Positions 12,515 to 24,735 of a stretch of DNA of 64,000 nt are shown piece by piece. Position numbers and translations under genes: made by a program. The DNA is from Caprimulgus europaeus. Taxonomy: Eukaryota; Chordata; Aves; Caprimulgiformes; Caprimulgidae. The stretch lies in contig OU015523.1 in assembly GCA_907165065.1 (NCBI GenBank), positions 14,383,834-14,447,833 on the forward strand, given 5' to 3'. Positions within the stretch are counted from its first letter, which is position 1. Every line of letters begins with the position of its first letter. Below the pieces are notes generated by a model. That model worked only from the letters and a program-made list of their open reading frames with translations, did not search any database and was not told the origin of the DNA.

Positions 12515-13479
12515 AAATATTATGGTTTATAGCTGTGCACATGTTATCCAGAGAACATGAGCTTTTAATTAGTTAGGGAGCAATGGAATTCCTTGGAAAA
12601 GGCATCTGAAAAAGTCCTGTCCCATGTTCTTAATTTATCAAATTTATAGCATTATAGTAGACTACCCTTCTCTCTCCCCACTTCCAACATCTGTGGGCCA
12701 AATCTACTACCTTTAGGATGAAAAAGTAATGAAAAAGATGTTTTCTCTGGAAATGTGCAAGACTAGCTAGGCAAGGATATTTTTCCAGAACCACTGGAGG
12801 CTTGAATCAAGTGACCCTTTCAAATAGTGGCGAAATTTGAATGCAAAGATGAGATCAAGAACTATACTTTAGTAACTACAGTTATTAAATTCTTAATGGG
12901 GGTCAGATCTGTTTGTTATATTCTCCCCTCACAGACGCAAAGGATATTATGAAATAATATTTCTTATGTATACGCAGGGATTTTCCCTTTATATGTTTGA
13001 AAAAGAATCATAAAATAACTGCACTGTAAAAATAAATAAGCCACTGAAAGAAATAACAAATGACTTCTCTAAGCGGGAAAAGTGCCAGCTATGGGATAAC
13101 AGTCACTAACTACTGAGTTTTCTCAAATTCCAGGGATCATCAGCATGAGAGAGTTTTAGTTAGGTCCATCTTGACTAACATACACAGAAGGGAACATTTC
13201 TGCTTCTTCGTTCCCTCGTTCTCTGGGGTGTCATAGCTACCTGCCTTTTGCTTCTGTTTATAGTCATCTCTCACCGTGTATTTCAGGAAAAGAAAAATCT
13301 AAATAAAGATCAGAATCTGTTCCATTATGTGCCCTTCCTCTTCTTCTTCTCCTCCTTTCTTGCATTTGTGCAGTGTTGTGGCACCTATTAACTACCCATG
13401 TTTTCAGAATGACATTATACAAGGTGCAGGATGTACCACTGTGCCCTAAAAATATCAACAACTGCATTAGTCTCACAAT
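12515..13479. other. Non-coding stretch, nothing recognised
   Basis: Unique sequence. It contains a fragment 'TGTGGGCCAAATCTACTACC' (about 12692-12711) that weakly recalls the MITE-like relic at 4975, too short to call. Confidence 0.5.
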
Positions 13480-13800
13480 AATTAATGGCAGGCATTATGC
13501 AAATGACAACTTTTTCACTGCAAAATAATGACATTTCTTCATTTTGAGCGGAGTTATGCAAAACAATGAATTGGGGATGATAAATCACACAGGAGAATTA
13601 AGAAAGCCATAACGTTCCTGCTCAGGCAGGCAGAAAGACAGACAGACCAACAATTTAGAACACATTGTTTGTTCTCAAACCGCTATTAAGAAATAAATAA
13701 AAGCATAGCCAGTTGGTCATTAGAACGTATGTGTAATTTAGTTTCCCCCCTTTAGGCAACTATGCATAAGGGGACGTTAAATTCTAGCAATTGGATTATT
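13480..13800. promoter_or_regulatory. Candidate enhancer: POU/SOX/homeodomain motif cluster
   Basis: A dense run of developmental transcription-factor-like sites lies in otherwise repeat-free sequence. There is a homeodomain-like AATTAATGG (about 13480), a perfect octamer ATGCAAAT (13497-13504), and ATGCAAAA (13557-13564) overlapping a SOX-like ACAATG (13563-13568). Further on are CATTGTT (13663-13669) running into a FOX-like TGTTTGT (13667-13673), and a POU-like TATGCATA (13761-13768). The motifs are seen directly; regulatory function is inference. Short motifs occur by chance in AT-rich DNA, so cross-species conservation would decide it. Confidence 0.3.
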
Positions 13801-14534
13801 ACAAGTCACAAGCAAATTTTTTTTTATTAACCTTAATAAGTCATTCACTCAGAGACTACAGTCATCAGGCAAACAAAATGTATCGCATGTCATTCTCCTA
13901 CACATTAACTAATTTCTTATGCAAACATCACAATGTATAGCAATTACCACTGCTCAAAAAAACACCAAAGTCAGCTTCAATTTATTTTATTGCTTTTGTG
14001 CGCGGCCATTTCCTGTAGCACTTGATTCTCTATCCCCACGTTTTAAGTGCAAAAGAAAAGAAATGCAAGAAATGAGAAGCTGCTTCTCTGAAACGTTCCC
14101 ACACCTTTTTCTCCTTATTGTCAATGCTGTTGGAAAAAGACATAGGTAAGATCCTTTTGTAAGCCTAAAGAAGCTTCCCAAAAGTAGAAAGCTAACCCTG
14201 ACCAGCTGCAAGCACTCTCCCTTCCCTGTCCCTTTCTCCACTACTTGCTTCCCACCTCCAGAAAGAGCAATCCCTGCCCAGTCCTCCCAGTGCCTCCTGC
14301 AGGGAACCTGGTGCAGGATGGTCTGTGAGTTCCCCATTCCTGCGATGCTCCCTGAAGAGCCGGCTTCCCAGTGAGAGTGGGACCGGAGGGTAGCTTTGAA
14401 CTCCCCTTCCTACAACAGTCCTCCACTGTTCCTTACAGTGTCTCCTGCTGGAATGGAAGTATCTATAAGCTTTTAAATAGACAGCACTCCTGGATCTTTC
14501 TTTCTAGCAATTCCTGCTGGGAGAGTCTGATGTA
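13801..14534. other. Non-coding stretch, partly GC-rich
   Basis: About 14160-14440 is richer in C and G than its surroundings, with overlapping antisense frames that do not resemble proteins. CpG is not enriched, so it is not an island. Confidence 0.5.
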
Positions 14535-14720
14535 TCAAAGAATTACAGCGATGAAAGCTGGAAAGACCTATGGTATTTAATCATTTACTCCATCCTCCCA
14601 CCTGAGCTGGAGTATTCCTTGCAATATTTCTTTCTGATGTTCTATCTAGTCTAACTTTAAAGAGTGTCAAATAACCAGGCTCTCACCTTGTTCCTGGGAG
14701 GTTATTCCACAGTGGTATGT
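14535..14720 (-). mobile_element. Ancient CR1-like LINE relic, reverse orientation
   Basis: The + strand shows 'GCTGGAAAGACCTATGG', 'CATTTACTCCATCCTCCCAC', 'ATCTAGTCTAACTTTAAAGA', 'GGCTCTCACCTTGTTCCTGG' and 'GAGGTTATTCCACAG'. The order and spacing match the reverse complement of old amniote CR1 tails, where the equivalent blocks read approximately 'GCTGGAAAGGACCTC', 'CATCTAGTCCATCCCC', 'TCTAGTCTAGTTTTAAATG', 'GGGCTTCCACCATTTCCCTT' and 'GGGAGACTATTCCACA'. Divergence is high. Similarity fades after the TTATTCCACAG block, although the relic may extend to about 14930. Confidence 0.6.
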
Positions 14721-15554
14721 CATGAGACTGGAAATTTCCCAAGGTATTCAGTGTCATTTCACTTCTTTACGTTTAGTTTTATTAAGCAGGCACTAATTTT
14801 CAGACTCCAAATACTGCTAAGATTTTTTTCTGTTAGTAGAGATGGGAACTGCACCAGTCTTCCTCACATCCATAGCTCAGCATATTTAACAATATTGTCC
14901 ACTGAAAAAAGCTGGATTTGCAGCACCTAAAGATTGTCCAAAGACTGTTTTTATTCTTCACAGTGACTTCTCATGAGAACAGGTATGAACAGGGAACCAG
15001 GGCAGGACCTTTACAACCAATGCAGTACTACCTCCCTTCCAGCCACATCAGCCACTCCCCACAGGAACAACTGTTGGCAGTTCCAAACACACATAAAGCA
15101 GAGCATCAGCTAGGACTACACATTCCCTCATGAGACCTGGAAGTTAAATTGTATAGCTCCTGTTAAGCATCGTGAGGGGGAATGGAAAACTAACAATTCG
15201 TGCATCACACTGAAGAGCCAACTCTAGCTTTATCTGAACCAATAGGAAGATCAACCACCACTTGTTCTTCTCCCCAAATGTGAAGTATCTTTGCCTTCAC
15301 CTAAAGACAACCGAATACATCATTGACAAAGTCACACAGAGCACTCAGAAAAGAGAAAAGCTGTGCTGGAAATAACAGGTGTCTTTGGAGACAAAGTTGA
15401 CCCCTCCTCTTACTATCTATTTCAGGACTTTTAAGATTCAGTGTAATTCACCCCCTCCTTGGAACACTGCAAAAAATTCTCCACCTCCAGCCTCTCATCC
15501 GGAAGTTAATAACATTTTGCAGCTCTCCTTAAATAAAATCCAGCCCATCCTGGA
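14721..15554. other. Non-coding stretch, nothing certain
   Basis: Possibly the degraded continuation of the CR1 relic up to about 14930. The rest is unique with no recognisable feature. Confidence 0.5.
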
Positions 15555-15860
15555 TCAATAAGACTGATGCCTATTTCCCTAATGGCAGCCGATTGCCATT
15601 TGCTATTCAAATCAGACTAGATAAATTACAGTACATGCCAAGGAACAGGCCAGTGAATTAAGACAGGCCTCCTGAGGACCAGCGATATTATTAATCTTTT
15701 AAGACACTATCATATTTCTTCTTGACAGTGTGCGTAGACTCTCAGACATGCTGCACCCAGATTGAAATATCAGCTGCAGCAAAAAATCAATAGTGTTAGA
15801 AACACAATAATTTTCTGTCTGCAGGGCCCCCAATAAGCAACACTTGTGTATCTCCTCCTT
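15555..15860. promoter_or_regulatory. Candidate conserved non-coding element
   Basis: Repeat-free stretch with several compact palindromic or homeodomain-like motifs. AATGGCA and TGCCATT form perfect 7-bp inverted arms around GCCGAT at about 15581-15600, followed by TTCAAATCA, a TATTATTAATC cluster near 15687-15697, and AAATCAATAG near 15784. The frames here are short and unlike proteins. The call rests on sequence texture only and no conservation data were available. Confidence 0.2.
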
Positions 15861-18800
15861 TCCACATCTCTGCTCCAAACGCATTTGTTCTAAAACCCAC
15901 TCGAATCTGAATAATAATTGCGGTGGGCAAAGTTGCTTTTGTTGTCATCCTTTGCCACAGAAGCCACAACTGTGATTCTTGATAAGGTTGCGGTTCTCAG
16001 AGACAGCGTAAGGTACTTAAGGGTCAGATACTCACCTGGTATATCTTACCCTTCTCCCCACACTCTCCCCCTCAGTCCCTTGTTCTCTCACTGCAGGATT
16101 TATACAGACAGATATTGCTAGAGCTCCCGCTATCCCTAAGAAAAATGAAAATGGGGACCTTGGACCTGAACTGACAAAAGGAGACTGTACATGACAAGAA
16201 AGCAAAAAGCTTAAGGGATTTCTCTTCATATTGGCAACAGAAAGGGTCAATTCAAACAATTTTGATCTCTTTAGACCTATGGATGAATTCAATAGAGGCT
16301 CTGACAGTCAAGTAAGCTGCCCGTCTGGTTTCTCAACGCCTCTTTATGCTAAAGGGGAGAAAGATTCCACAACTGATAACTATTCCAAAAAGGGTATTTT
16401 ATGACTTACAAGAGCAACGGGCTTAGGGAAAAATGTGTAGCTTAGGAAACTGGCAACCAGATGTTAAAATGAGGTTTCTCCTCACCCTTGACAGGATATA
16501 GTGAAAAAATTAAAATAAAATTAAAAAAAATATATATATATAAAACACAACAAAATCAGACATCTCCACACAATTCTAAGCATGAGAATATTCTACATAA
16601 AACTGGGTAAGAAAATAATCTACAGAAATTGACCAGAGTGGATAAATCAACTCCAGGTTGGCTAAATTGCTATTCAAGATTGCCAGATTGCTGGCATCCC
16701 AGGTCAACAGTGACCAGAAAGACGTTGATGAATGTCCCAATCGGGTGAGAGTAGAAAGGCGATGAAATCATTCAAGTTACATCACAATTAGCAGTCGCCT
16801 TCTGCCCTTAAAACATTGTTAGCAGCATCAGGAGGACCAGACACCAAAAATATTAACTCTCCTCTGGTGTTTGCAGAATCTTTGGGGCTTCAACTCAACC
16901 TCTGTTTAAAAAGTGGTGTAAGCACAGCCACAAGCAATACAAACATAGTCCTGCCTTCCGGTGAATGCTAAGGTGACCTGACTGATGGCTATGGCATATC
17001 AGAAGGGTGCTCGTTAGTGAACAGATGAGGAGTCTACCTTCTCTGTGCTGAGCAAAGACTGGGATCCTCTTACCCTTCCTCGGGATTCTCAGCACAGCAC
17101 CTCTCCCTGCTGCACAAAGTGACGTGCTTAGACAAAAAGGAGAGTGAACCACCATCAGGCTTGTTGCTAGAGAGAGGGCAATTTTAATTAGAGCTGACCA
17201 GTGGATGAGAATTCTGCTTCCTGCATTGGGACAGAAATAACAGGTTTTGAAATACTCTAAAAAATAATACGCTGGCCAAATGCCTTCAGACCTAAAAAAC
17301 TGTGATTTTCAATCTCTCTGTCACCAGAAGCAACCAGAAAGTTCTCTTCATCAAAGTCTTTGTGCTAAAGAAAAAAGGGAATATTATGATGAAATGACAA
17401 TAGTGTTCTGACCAGCTCTAAAATTAATACAACAGCACCATGATGCAATTTTCAATTGGAAAATGAGTTACTTCCCAGTAACTTGCACATCCGAGGAGCA
17501 GAGTTGAGATTCAGCTCCTGCTCCTGATTCTCCATGACTTGGATTTGTTGTGCATCTGAGTGGAACTGCTCCCAATATATACAACTATCACTCCACTTCC
17601 GATAGATTTTGTTTATGCCACGTGGAGCCTAGGAATATGTTGACAACAACTCTGTATTACTTAATTTCATTGCTTTCTTGCTTTTTTTCTTCTGCGTTTT
17701 TCATCTTCTGAAATTAAATTCTGCTTTCATTAATCCAGGAAAAACTTGCCCTTAAATCAGTAAAAGATGTTTCAGTAACTAGACATTAATCTGGGAAACC
17801 AATGTATATGTACACACGACTTTGTAAGCCATGTGCATGTGGAGTTCAGTCTAAACTGTGGGGCTAATATGAGCATGGGTACAAGATCACAAGTGAGGAA
17901 GCAGTATGGGGGCTAAGGAATAAATACTGAAGGTCTAGCACCAACAACATCATGGGTGATGAAGGATGAGATTTGAGCCCATGGCTTTTTCTCTCCTATT
18001 CTCAAATCACTCCTCTGCTTGCTTCTCCTCTTTCTCCTGTAGTCTCCTCCTATCTGTGCTGCTTCCTCTAACAACAGATCACTGCTGCTTTGATTTTGCA
18101 CAGCAAAAATCATTAGCTCTCACAGTACTGGGGCTAGTAGCAGCATGCTTTCTTAGAAGATGCCATGGCATCTATTCTAAGACATCTGGGACCTACAAAT
18201 ATCATTGAGTGAGAGAGAGAAAAGCAACTCATTTCTCCAGAGCAGGCAAGAGGCCTAAACAATGCATACAGCCATGACCACTTGGAGTCAGGCCCTCTAA
18301 GAAGTTTCTGTGGCAGTCCCAAGCTACCCTCAGATGTGCCACATCTATGCAGAAAGATCCTAAGTTGTAACTGGGCTGCAGTACTGCATCACGGACACAA
18401 AACTCGACACACCAAAGTATGTGACAGCCATTACATTAAGAACTCCCTCTGTTTATGTTTGTAAGCATATTGAACACCTGAGTATGAATTGTGGTCCTTT
18501 GAAAGGTGGGTACTTCATGTCACTGGACACTGTAACAAGGCTTTCCCACACTAAACCTGTACTCCACCTGCATGTATCCTTTTCCTGTCACAAAAGAACA
18601 CAATTTATTCTGATCAATACACACTAATTTCTTCCTTTCTTTTTAAGTGCTATTATATGCTACCCTATGCCCTCCATTACCCTCACATTTGGAAAAGAAA
18701 TCATTTTTGTAGTAACTGGCCATACAACTATTGTTCAGGTTCCCCTGATATTTTACCCCTGGGAAGCAAGATCATCAGTGCAGCAGACTGGTATTAGCAA

Positions 18801-20689
18801 GGCCATGTAACTAGGCAGACTCCTTCATGCTGAAAAATACTCTCTTGGTATTTAAAAGAAAATGTGCACATCTTCCTTCTGACATTTCTGTTTCTAAAGC
18901 AAAGGATTAGACTGAGAGCAAAAGTACTGTACAAATAAAGTGTTAGGGCCACCGCTGCTGGTCAAAGCTGGTTGAGAGGAGATTCTCTAGACAGCCTCCT
19001 CTGGATAGATCCTGCTGGAACTGAGTCTGCAGACTGTAATGTTTAAATACCATTCAGAAGTTAAAACACTAGTGACAAACCCAGTTAGGTTTAAAGCCAG
19101 ATTTCCATTGCAAAACACCCTGCATGCCATCCCTGCTGACAGGCAATGCTAGGCACCGCTGTCAGCTACAGGGTACAAAAGGAAGAGGAAGAAAGTAAAC
19201 GTATTGCAAGTTTAAGGCACAGACATATACTGCTAACAACTGCTGTCTGATATTCTTCCTCATCCAGTCTCTGCCTCAAGACATCGCTCTGATTTTGCAA
19301 TACAGAAGAGAACTGGGCTTTGCACAGAAACCTATCCACAGGCTCTAACTCCAGGATACCTAAAAAGCATTCATCTCTAGCCTGTGCTTGGCCTTTTTAG
19401 TCATAGGTGCTGAACAAGCCCATCCTTTGAGGAGGAAGTAGCGCAGGGATCATCATCAAACTGTGGTTGTGATTCACTATGATAGTCTATCAGCTCATTC
19501 GATAAAAACAGATGGATAGAGATGGAAATTGCAAGTGCTTTTAGGGGAGAGGAGCTGGGAGAAGAGTGACAGTACAAGATCTCCATGCTAGAAGGGTGGA
19601 ATAGAGAGTCAAAAGTGCAACTCAAATTGTTGCACATATGGTTCCTATGGTTGTACAGAATTACACCATATGAGAGAAGAAAAAGGCAGATCTGGCTGGA
19701 AAGGGTCAAAAGACATAAAAGATGCAAAAGGAAAAGCAGAGAACATTGAATGATGAGAAAGTAAGATGAAATAAATCAGGATTCAGGGAGTGACTGGGAG
19801 AAGAAAGCCTAAGCATTGAAAAGATGTCAGCAAATTCAAACAGACTTTACCAAACCAGCACAGGATGGAGTGCTCTCCCTAAAAGCTGCAGCTAGATAAA
19901 AACTCTATTTCCTTTTCTGGTGACTAGCATCTATGTCTAGCAATAACTTGAGCACAAACCATTTTTGAGGGCTTTGTCAGCTATTCTTCTTCCCATACCA
20001 CTACTACAACCGCCTTGGCATAGCCAGAAAAATATCCAAACACAGCATGTATTAGAAAATTTGGATCTTCTCACCTCTTGTTATTGATTTGGTTCAGCTG
20101 CAGTCAGAGGTGAGGGGAAGTCACTGGCATACAGCAAGCTCTGTGAAACAAGCCTGGAAAAGGTAATGAACTTCTCCAGAATAAAACTCTCCATGGCACA
20201 TTGAAAATAACTTGCTGTCAATGCTTCCTGGTTGCACTCTTAATAAAGGGAGAAAGACGGTCTGACACTGAGAGATCAGGAGCATCCTAAATCCGCCCTT
20301 TGCTTTCAGTGGGACTCGTTGCAATGACTTCCCACCCAGCTGCAGGAACTGAGCCATACACCTGTGCAATGGATGCAGTGTGTATCAGTAAGCCACGGCC
20401 TCTTCTTTTGTCTGAAGAAATACTCCCTCTAAATTGTGGCTAACATCTCCTAAGGGGGGTGGGAGGGAACATCTCACACTGTGGCAGCCCCTCTGCCTCT
20501 CTCAGACGGGTAGAAATACAATTTCTCTCACTCACACGACTCTGTTCCTGCACTGGAACCTCTGGTGGAGACACTCCCAGATCAGCTACAGGTTTTAATT
20601 ATGAGATGACAGTACCGATGGTTGTCTTTGCTTGAACCGGCATGTGTCACTGAAGCCGATGGGAAATATGTAAGAAAGAGACCCAGTTT
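15861..20689. other. Non-coding stretch, nothing recognised
   Basis: No exon-like or repeat-like structure recognised apart from an A/T tract at 16505-16545. Short frames (for example 16032-16292, 16895-17155, 17913-18208, 19401-19727) are not similar to known proteins and often overlap on both strands. Confidence 0.55.
16505..16545. repeat. A-rich tract and (TA)n microsatellite
   Basis: An A-rich run is followed by about seven TA units (16530-16542). Low-complexity sequence. Confidence 0.9.
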
Positions 20690-21290
20690 AATTAGCTTGA
20701 ATATTTTACAATGATTATTTTCTACAAGCAAACCCTCCCACATCTTATTTGTCACCTGTCAGGTTGCTGTTCTTATCCTCCATGATCTCTCCCTGCCTCT
20801 TCACGTCATAAAAAACCAATGGTGAAAATAACAGACAGATGCAAACAAGATTTTGGTAATTACAGCACTGTGGCTGGTGGTTGTTTGAACATCGTTTTAT
20901 TTCTTCCAATCAAACAAGTCCTTGGACTTCACAGCCCCAGAGCTTCAGACAGGGGTGAAGCTGATTATATTATGACATTACAGTGCAGACTGGCAGATCA
21001 GACAAAGTGGATTTCACTCAGTAATTAAACTGCAATATCTTTCGTCTAAAGTCCAGGGCAGGATTAATCGAAAGGTAGCTCTTTATCATTGCGATTAGTG
21101 CTGGGATTTGAAGAGTGAGTCCACAGATTTCTGATTTGATAGCTCATCCTGGGTACCAGCTTATCGGTGGCTGCACATCTGTCTGACTTGTAAAAATAGC
21201 ATGAGGTCAAGATGTATTTGCCAAGTTGCACCATTTCCTTTGTTTTATTTTTAGCTGGAGGAAATTCAGATTGATTTAAATATTAGTGTC
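20690..21290. promoter_or_regulatory. Candidate conserved non-coding element
   Basis: Repeat-free sequence with many homeodomain-like sites: TTTAATTAGC (about 20687-20696), GGATTAATCG (about 21061-21070), GCGATTAG (about 21091-21098) and GATTTAAATATTAG (near 21274-21287). An E-box-like CACCTG lies at 20753-20758. There is no coding potential. The call rests on motif texture and is inference; alignment to other birds or reptiles would confirm or refute it. Confidence 0.2.
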
Positions 21291-22360
21291 CTTTGTCTCT
21301 CTGTGGCAGTACAAAGATTCCTATTTAAGACCTGTCAACATATAACTTTGTCCCCATTCTAAACTGCATTGTATCTATAGGACAAGGACAGACTCATTAT
21401 ATTTTCTCTATAGCTTTACCTTTATTCTCCATGGTCCAAAAAAATCCACCTGATCTTGGAAAACAGAACAATACAAATGTAAAAGACAATAGCTTTATAG
21501 CTACTCTAAAATGGTCTAGCAAATCAAGTTTCAAGCTTTCAAGGAGCTCTTAAGATTTACTAGATGAATACAGAGTCTTAAGATTTTGGTTTTGTGCCAG
21601 CATTATATAAAATCCCTAACACCAAATGCCAGCTGATGATGATGGTTTTTTTAAAATAAAAATAAAAAAAATCCAAAAAGCTTTCAATGCTCTTGCTTCT
21701 CCTCACAACTCTAATAAACACAGAACTGGGAAAATTTGTTCTGTACAGCCAGATATTTTCCTTATGCTGCTGGCTGGGGAAACAGCACTCCTGGCACCTG
21801 CCCTGATTTACTCACTGGAGGAGATTACCTACAAGTGGAAGCAAGGCAGGGAAAAGGAATCAATATCTCTTTTTACTTACTTCTGCAAGTTGGCATCATG
21901 TTTAGGAAACAGAAAAATCAACAGAAAAATCCCATCAGCAAAACAGAGTCTGACTTCAAATTCCAGAGATATCTATGTAAAATTGGGTGCAGACAACACT
22001 GATCTGGTTAGATTCTAGGGGGAAATGCCCCAGTAAGAATTCCAGCTCCCCAAAAGTGTGTCAAGGGTGACTTGGCATTTGCCCTTAGGAAGTAATATAG
22101 AGTTTTAGGCTCCTTTCAACAAGTTTTCAAGCCATGGCAATCACAAAAACTGGTGAGCCACAGGCCACTATTACTAGCTTCCAACTTTCTCCCCAACAAA
22201 GGCTGATAAAAAAAAAATGCATTTGTGAAAACTTCAATAAAAATTTTACTTGCAGCTGAACACAGTTTTTGCAAGACAAATGCTTTTACTGAAAATGTTA
22301 GGAAATTTTGTGGGGCAACTCTCGGCTAAAAATCAAAATAATTCTCCTTGGAAATCAATT

Positions 22361-22381
22361 GAACTCTGTTGAACAGAGTTC
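22361..22381. repeat. 21-bp perfect palindrome
   Basis: GAACTCTGTT, a central G, then AACAGAGTTC. The two 10-bp arms are exact reverse complements. It could be chance or a dimeric-factor site; it does not match the glucocorticoid element spacing. Confidence 0.9.
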
Positions 22382-23339
22382 TTTAAAATTTTTAGCCTCT
22401 CCACCTATTCCCCATTCCTCCCCACCCCCAAAAAAGTCACAATTTACGCTGTTTTGTTTAATACATAGTACAGCCCTGTGCATACTGTGTTCTGCATGAT
22501 TCATATGTGATTTAGAATAGCTTGGCCCATCTCTACAGCAAGATAATCTCCAAAATGTCCTTTGACATTTTGCCTATAGCAATGTCTCCTCTCATTTGTA
22601 TGAATCTCTGATGCAGATTATGAAGATCTAAAGCAGGGGCAATCTTTTAATTTCTACTCAAACATTTACTACAAACAGACCATAATTCTGTTTGGGGACT
22701 GGGATAGTACTACAATTCAAATAACAAACTAAACAATTCCCTAGGCAAAGAAAGTATTTTATTTGCAGTTTTATTGTTATTGTTATTTTTGTAATGGAAT
22801 TTACAGAGAAAAACCCCAAATTATTCATAACCATTCATTTTAAGTCTTGAAAGCTATTTCACAGCTCTGAGAGCCATAGAAGACCCTCAGCACCATGCAG
22901 TTTGATTCCCATACAGTAAAGAACATATGATTCCACCCAGTAAATCTTACAGCAATCCTCATGACTAATGTCTGAACGGGCACATACCTTTTACTAACAT
23001 ATGATCTTAATTTAAGGATGTAAACCAGCAGAATATGACAAAATACCTTGGAAATTTGTTTTAGGAAGTATTTTCACTGCCCAAACACTTCTAAGTGGGG
23101 AAAGAGGAGAAAATCTAGCCAAGCAAACAGGCAGAGGCACAGAAATGTCATGCAGATGAATGATGACTAGTACACTTCTTGGTCAACTAATAAAGACACA
23201 GATAAGTAATACCAGACAAGACAGCTTCAGTAATCTTTGTTTAAATGGCTAGCAAAATATGTAATAAAATCTTACTGCTATACTTGTTCTTTGTAGAGGT
23301 GTGAAGGTGAGAATTTTATTCCTAGTCCTGCTGCTGATA

Positions 23340-23410
23340 CTGTAGATACGGATTCAACTCACAGAGGGATTTCAAAGCTAGTATTCAGACCACTAAACTA
23401 TGCCTCAGAC
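23340..23410 (-). mobile_element. Possible MIR/CORE-SINE 5' remnant
   Basis: The stretch 'GCTAGTATTCAGACCACTAA' followed by ACTATGCC resembles the reverse complement of the tRNA-related head of amniote MIR-type SINEs ('...CTCTAACCACTAGACCATGC'). It is short and diverged, and the upstream part is not convincing. Confidence 0.35.
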
Positions 23411-24476
23411 CAAACTGAAAACAAAATGCAAATGAACTACTGTTGATCCTGCTCTCATGCTGTTTTCCTCCTGCCTTTCACCATTCTTCTCCATTTTCCC
23501 CCTGAAAATTCTAACATGTTTTTAAAATATTATTAACCAATCTAATAAGTACCAGCCTTTATATTTATATTATTTTCTCATTTCTGAGTCTTTGTATCAT
23601 GGCTTTGATCATAAATTCAGTGTTTTCCCTCCAATCACAAGGACTAGAAACTTACTCTACAAACAAAAAGCAAAGATCTTGACGTTATCTGTTTACTTCA
23701 AGAGTAGAATTTTTAAGAAAAACACCAGATATTATGACACTTTCAGTAAAGCTGCAACCACTGCCAGCAAAGTAAAACATTAATCTAGGTGTGCACATCC
23801 CTCTGGTTTTCACATCATGCATGAACACTGAAATTCCACAATAAGAGCCTTGTAGTTGTGAGCTACTCTGCAGAAAAGCTGGATATCGTGACATAGCCAT
23901 GATTACACAAAGTGGTCAATCAACATGTGCTTCCTACTACACAGGAAAGGACCCTAAAATGCCAAATCCTGGCTTTGGGGACACAGTAGCAAATTTCATA
24001 TTAATATAACTAGTGTAAATGCAACCAGAATTAATGTTGTTTCACAGAGTTCCTAAAGAACTACAAACTACTTCTACCAACCACGTGGAAAAGGGGAAAA
24101 TACATGTCTTTCAGCATGATGTTGCTTTTTGAAATTAAATTACAGGTGAAAGCTTGGAAAAGTCCATCTAAGAAAGGAAGATAAATTCCCAGCCATCAAT
24201 ACCAAAAGTGACTGCATATGTTCCCCAAACTTAGAGGATGCTGTCAGCATCCAGTTCCTAGGCCATATGTTAGTCAGATGAACTAAACTGATCCACAAAT
24301 CTAACCAGGAGGTTATCATGAAGGCTGAAATTGTGATGCACTGATTAAGAATCTGTTTTTCTCAATTAAAGACATAACCATAATTACTTTCAGTTGAGTC
24401 ACTCATACTCTTGTAATGTACCCGTCCTCAAATGATATTTAACATCGTATACTAAGTATGTCAAGCATTCATTCCA

Positions 24477-24735
24477 TTAATAATACTTTGCACTTCTATT
24501 CTGCTTTTTATCCCAGGAGCCCAGAGCACTTTGTGATCATGAATTAATCAATGCTGCTACCACCACCTCTGCTTTGGAAATAGTTGGCTGGAGTCCACTC
24601 AATGACCCTGGACGATAGCTGGAGATGTGATTCTCGCTCTTCTTATCTCCTATCCCGAGTCTTAACCAGAAGACAAATCACCAAGTAATAAAACTGAGTG
24701 ACAGTGGCTTCCCCAAATTCACAGAGTGCTGAGCA
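24477..24735 (-). mobile_element. MIR/CORE-SINE relic (amniote type), reverse orientation
   Basis: 'TTAATAATACTTTGCACTTC' then TATTCTGC and 'CCCAGAGCACTTTGTGATCA' then TGAATTAAT match the reverse complement of the 3' end of amniote MIR-like SINEs (AATAATACTTTGCAYTTCTAT...AAAGCACTTTACAAA...TTAATTAA). Farther along, 'AAAACTGAGTGACAGTGGCT' then TCCCCAAATTCACAGAG matches 'GAAACTGAGGCACAGAGAGGTTAAGTGACTTGCCCAAGGTCACACAG'. The middle (about 24570-24680) is longer than expected and unmatched, so it carries either an insertion or heavy divergence. Confidence 0.6.

Larger units (their letters stand above)
21291..24476. other. Non-coding stretch, nothing recognised except minor elements
   Basis: Contains a short palindrome (22361-22381) and a possible SINE remnant (23340-23410), listed separately. 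A 130-residue frame at 21626-22018 begins in a low-complexity lysine/isoleucine-rich run and has no known relative; I regard it as chance. Confidence 0.5.

Noticed and set aside
21626-22018. 130-residue + frame
   Set aside because: Starts in a low-complexity run, is overlapped by a second frame in another phase, and has no recognisable domain.
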